Assembly: GCA_020024255.1 (NCBI GenBank)
Contig: JAHHTX010000024.1
Span: forward strand, 1 to 23,809
DNA: 23,809 bases
Direction of reading: 5' to 3'
Origin: Anaerotignum sp.
GTDB taxonomy: Bacteria; Bacillota; Clostridia; Lachnospirales; Anaerotignaceae
Program-made: the position numbers and the translations under genes
Part shown: positions 23,091 to 23,809 of the stretch, piece by piece
How positions within the stretch are numbered: position 1 is the first letter of the stretch
Layout of the letters: each line of letters opens with the position of its first letter
The notes under the pieces: model-generated
Told to the model about the DNA's origin: nothing
The model's input: only the letters and a program-made list of their open reading frames with translations
Database searches by the model: none

Positions 23091-23630
23091 GTGAGAACAA
23101 GAAAGTATTTTGCGGCAGGTGTGACAGCATTTTTCTGTATGTCTATGATTTCTGTGCAGGTACGGGCAGCAACTGTGCCTATGGAAATGGAGCCGGGAAC
23201 AGAGATTGTATATGATGATGAGGGGAAGCCTACCTTCGTAAAGGGCGGTATACAGGATTTTATCGAATGGGAAGATTTGAATGGAAAAATGCAGAAAAAA
23301 GAGATTCCGAAGGATATTCCCCTCAGTGAGCAGATGAAAATGGTACAGGAAAGAGATGTGCTTGCTGTGATGATTCGGGATTTTCGGGACAGTCAAGATG
23401 TGATACATGTCATGCCGCCAGATGTAGTGCCTAATATGAAAGCGATTTACAACGGGGAAACCGGAGCCATTGACCATATTTATTATGCTGATAAAAACGA
23501 ACCGTCAGGGTATTCCCTTCATGGAGATGAACGTTTACAGGAGCAAGATACACAAAAGACCCATAAGCTGTATCAAGAAGAAAAGAAAGTTTTAAAAAGA
23601 ATATGTAATCCGTTTTTGTATTTTTGGTAA
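23091..23630 (+). CDS. Small exported protein of unknown function
   Basis: This protein of about 179 aa has a classical signal peptide: basic MRTRKYF, a hydrophobic core (AAGVTAFFCMSMIS) and a VRA-A cleavage site near residue 26. The mature part is acidic, with a YDDEGKPTFVKGG segment, and ends in a Lys/Glu-rich helix and a hydrophobic CNPFLYFW tail. I choose GTG at 23091 because AAGGAG lies 9 nt upstream; the ATG at 23082 abuts that site. No family is recognised. It stands alone, between the divergent EamA gene and repeat copy 3. Confidence 0.7.
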   Translation: MRTRKYFAAGVTAFFCMSMISVQVRAATVPMEMEPGTEIVYDDEGKPTFVKGGIQDFIEWEDLNGKMQKKEIPKDIPLSEQMKMVQERDVLAVMIRDFRDSQDVIHVMPPDVVPNMKAIYNGETGAIDHIYYADKNEPSGYSLHGDERLQEQDTQKTHKLYQEEKKVLKRICNPFLYFW

Positions 23631-23636
23631 AAGGAA

Positions 23637-23664
23637 AAGCCTGTATCTGGAAGGATTCAGGCTT
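23637..23664 (+). terminator. Possible terminator hairpin after the exported protein gene
   Basis: AAGCCTG (23637-23643) pairs perfectly with CAGGCTT (23658-23664). No T-run follows directly, so function is uncertain. Confidence 0.35.
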
Positions 23665-23703
23665 CAGACTGTCGAAAAAGCAGTTTTTAACCCATTTTAA
23701 AAA

Positions 23704-23809
23704 TGCGGAAGGGTTTGGGAAACGAAGGGTTTCCCAAATGGAATCCGCAGTGGGAATTTACTTCCCATGAGGAAAAGCAGAAGTTTCAAGGCTTTTTGCC
23801 ATTGGAACT
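23704..23809 (+). repeat. Structured intergenic repeat, copy 3 (cut by window end), with leading hairpins
   Basis: From 23751 the sequence TGGGAATTTACTTCCCATG (itself a hairpin) leads into the same AGGAAAAGCAGAAGTTTCAAGG block as copies 1 and 2, and the window ends inside its first hairpin. Just upstream, TTTGGGAAAC (23714-23723) pairs with GTTTCCCAAA (23729-23738), and TGCGGA pairs with TCCGCA (23704-23709, 23744-23749), making a larger folded unit. The loop has five T residues instead of six. Confidence 0.7.

Overview
The window reads as a chromosomal segment of a low-to-moderate-GC, endospore-forming anaerobe of the Clostridia, most like a Lachnospirales/Lachnospiraceae relative. The reasons are the germination protease gpr, strong AGGAGG-type ribosome binding sites, TTG and GTG starts, Clostridia-type orphan families (C_GCAxxG_C_C, a DUF6762-like protein, DUF134 beside an NBP35/Mrp ATPase) and an oxygen-sensitive molybdenum hydroxylase. 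The genus cannot be fixed from the sequence alone.

Layout. (1) 1-930: one copy of a structured repeat with a terminator, then two minus-strand genes, a C_GCAxxG_C_C redox-type protein and rpsT (S20, TTG start). (2) 1189-5521: gpr; then, from its own promoter, a DUF6762-like protein overlapping an unknown lipoprotein; then an OGG1-type 8-oxoguanine glycosylase and a YbaK-type Cys-tRNA(Pro) deacylase. (3) 5586-13183: one compact operon from an extended -10 promoter. It encodes a THEP1-type P-loop NTPase, a BtuF/FecCD-type ABC importer (lipoprotein, permease, ATPase), the three subunits of a molybdenum hydroxylase (FAD, 2Fe-2S, molybdopterin) and a MocA-type molybdenum cofactor cytidylyltransferase. 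Nearly every junction overlaps, so the set looks like one functional unit; I infer that the importer may bring in molybdate or tungstate. (4) 13204-14577: DUF134 regulator and NBP35/Mrp ATPase behind a promoter carrying two ACATATGTC sites, closed by a strong terminator and the second repeat copy.

(5) 14769-19710: an island of unrecognised proteins built from three families, here called A (about 155 aa, two copies in inverted orientation), B (436-486 aa, two copies) and C (one copy, broken by a 1-nt frameshift in an A tract). The divergent A1/B1 intergenic region carries a good sigma-28 (SigD, flagellar) promoter for B1 and a weaker one for A1, which suggests co-expression with motility. This is the best candidate for an undescribed system. 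The island ends at a truncated B copy and a decayed XRE regulator remnant.

(6) 19947-23809: a GNAT acetyltransferase overlapping an alpha/beta hydrolase; a bidirectional terminator; a minus-strand pair (EamA transporter, DUF3885 protein); a small exported protein of unknown role; and the third copy of the structured repeat, cut by the window end. No tRNA, rRNA, CRISPR array, intact transposase or phage gene was seen.
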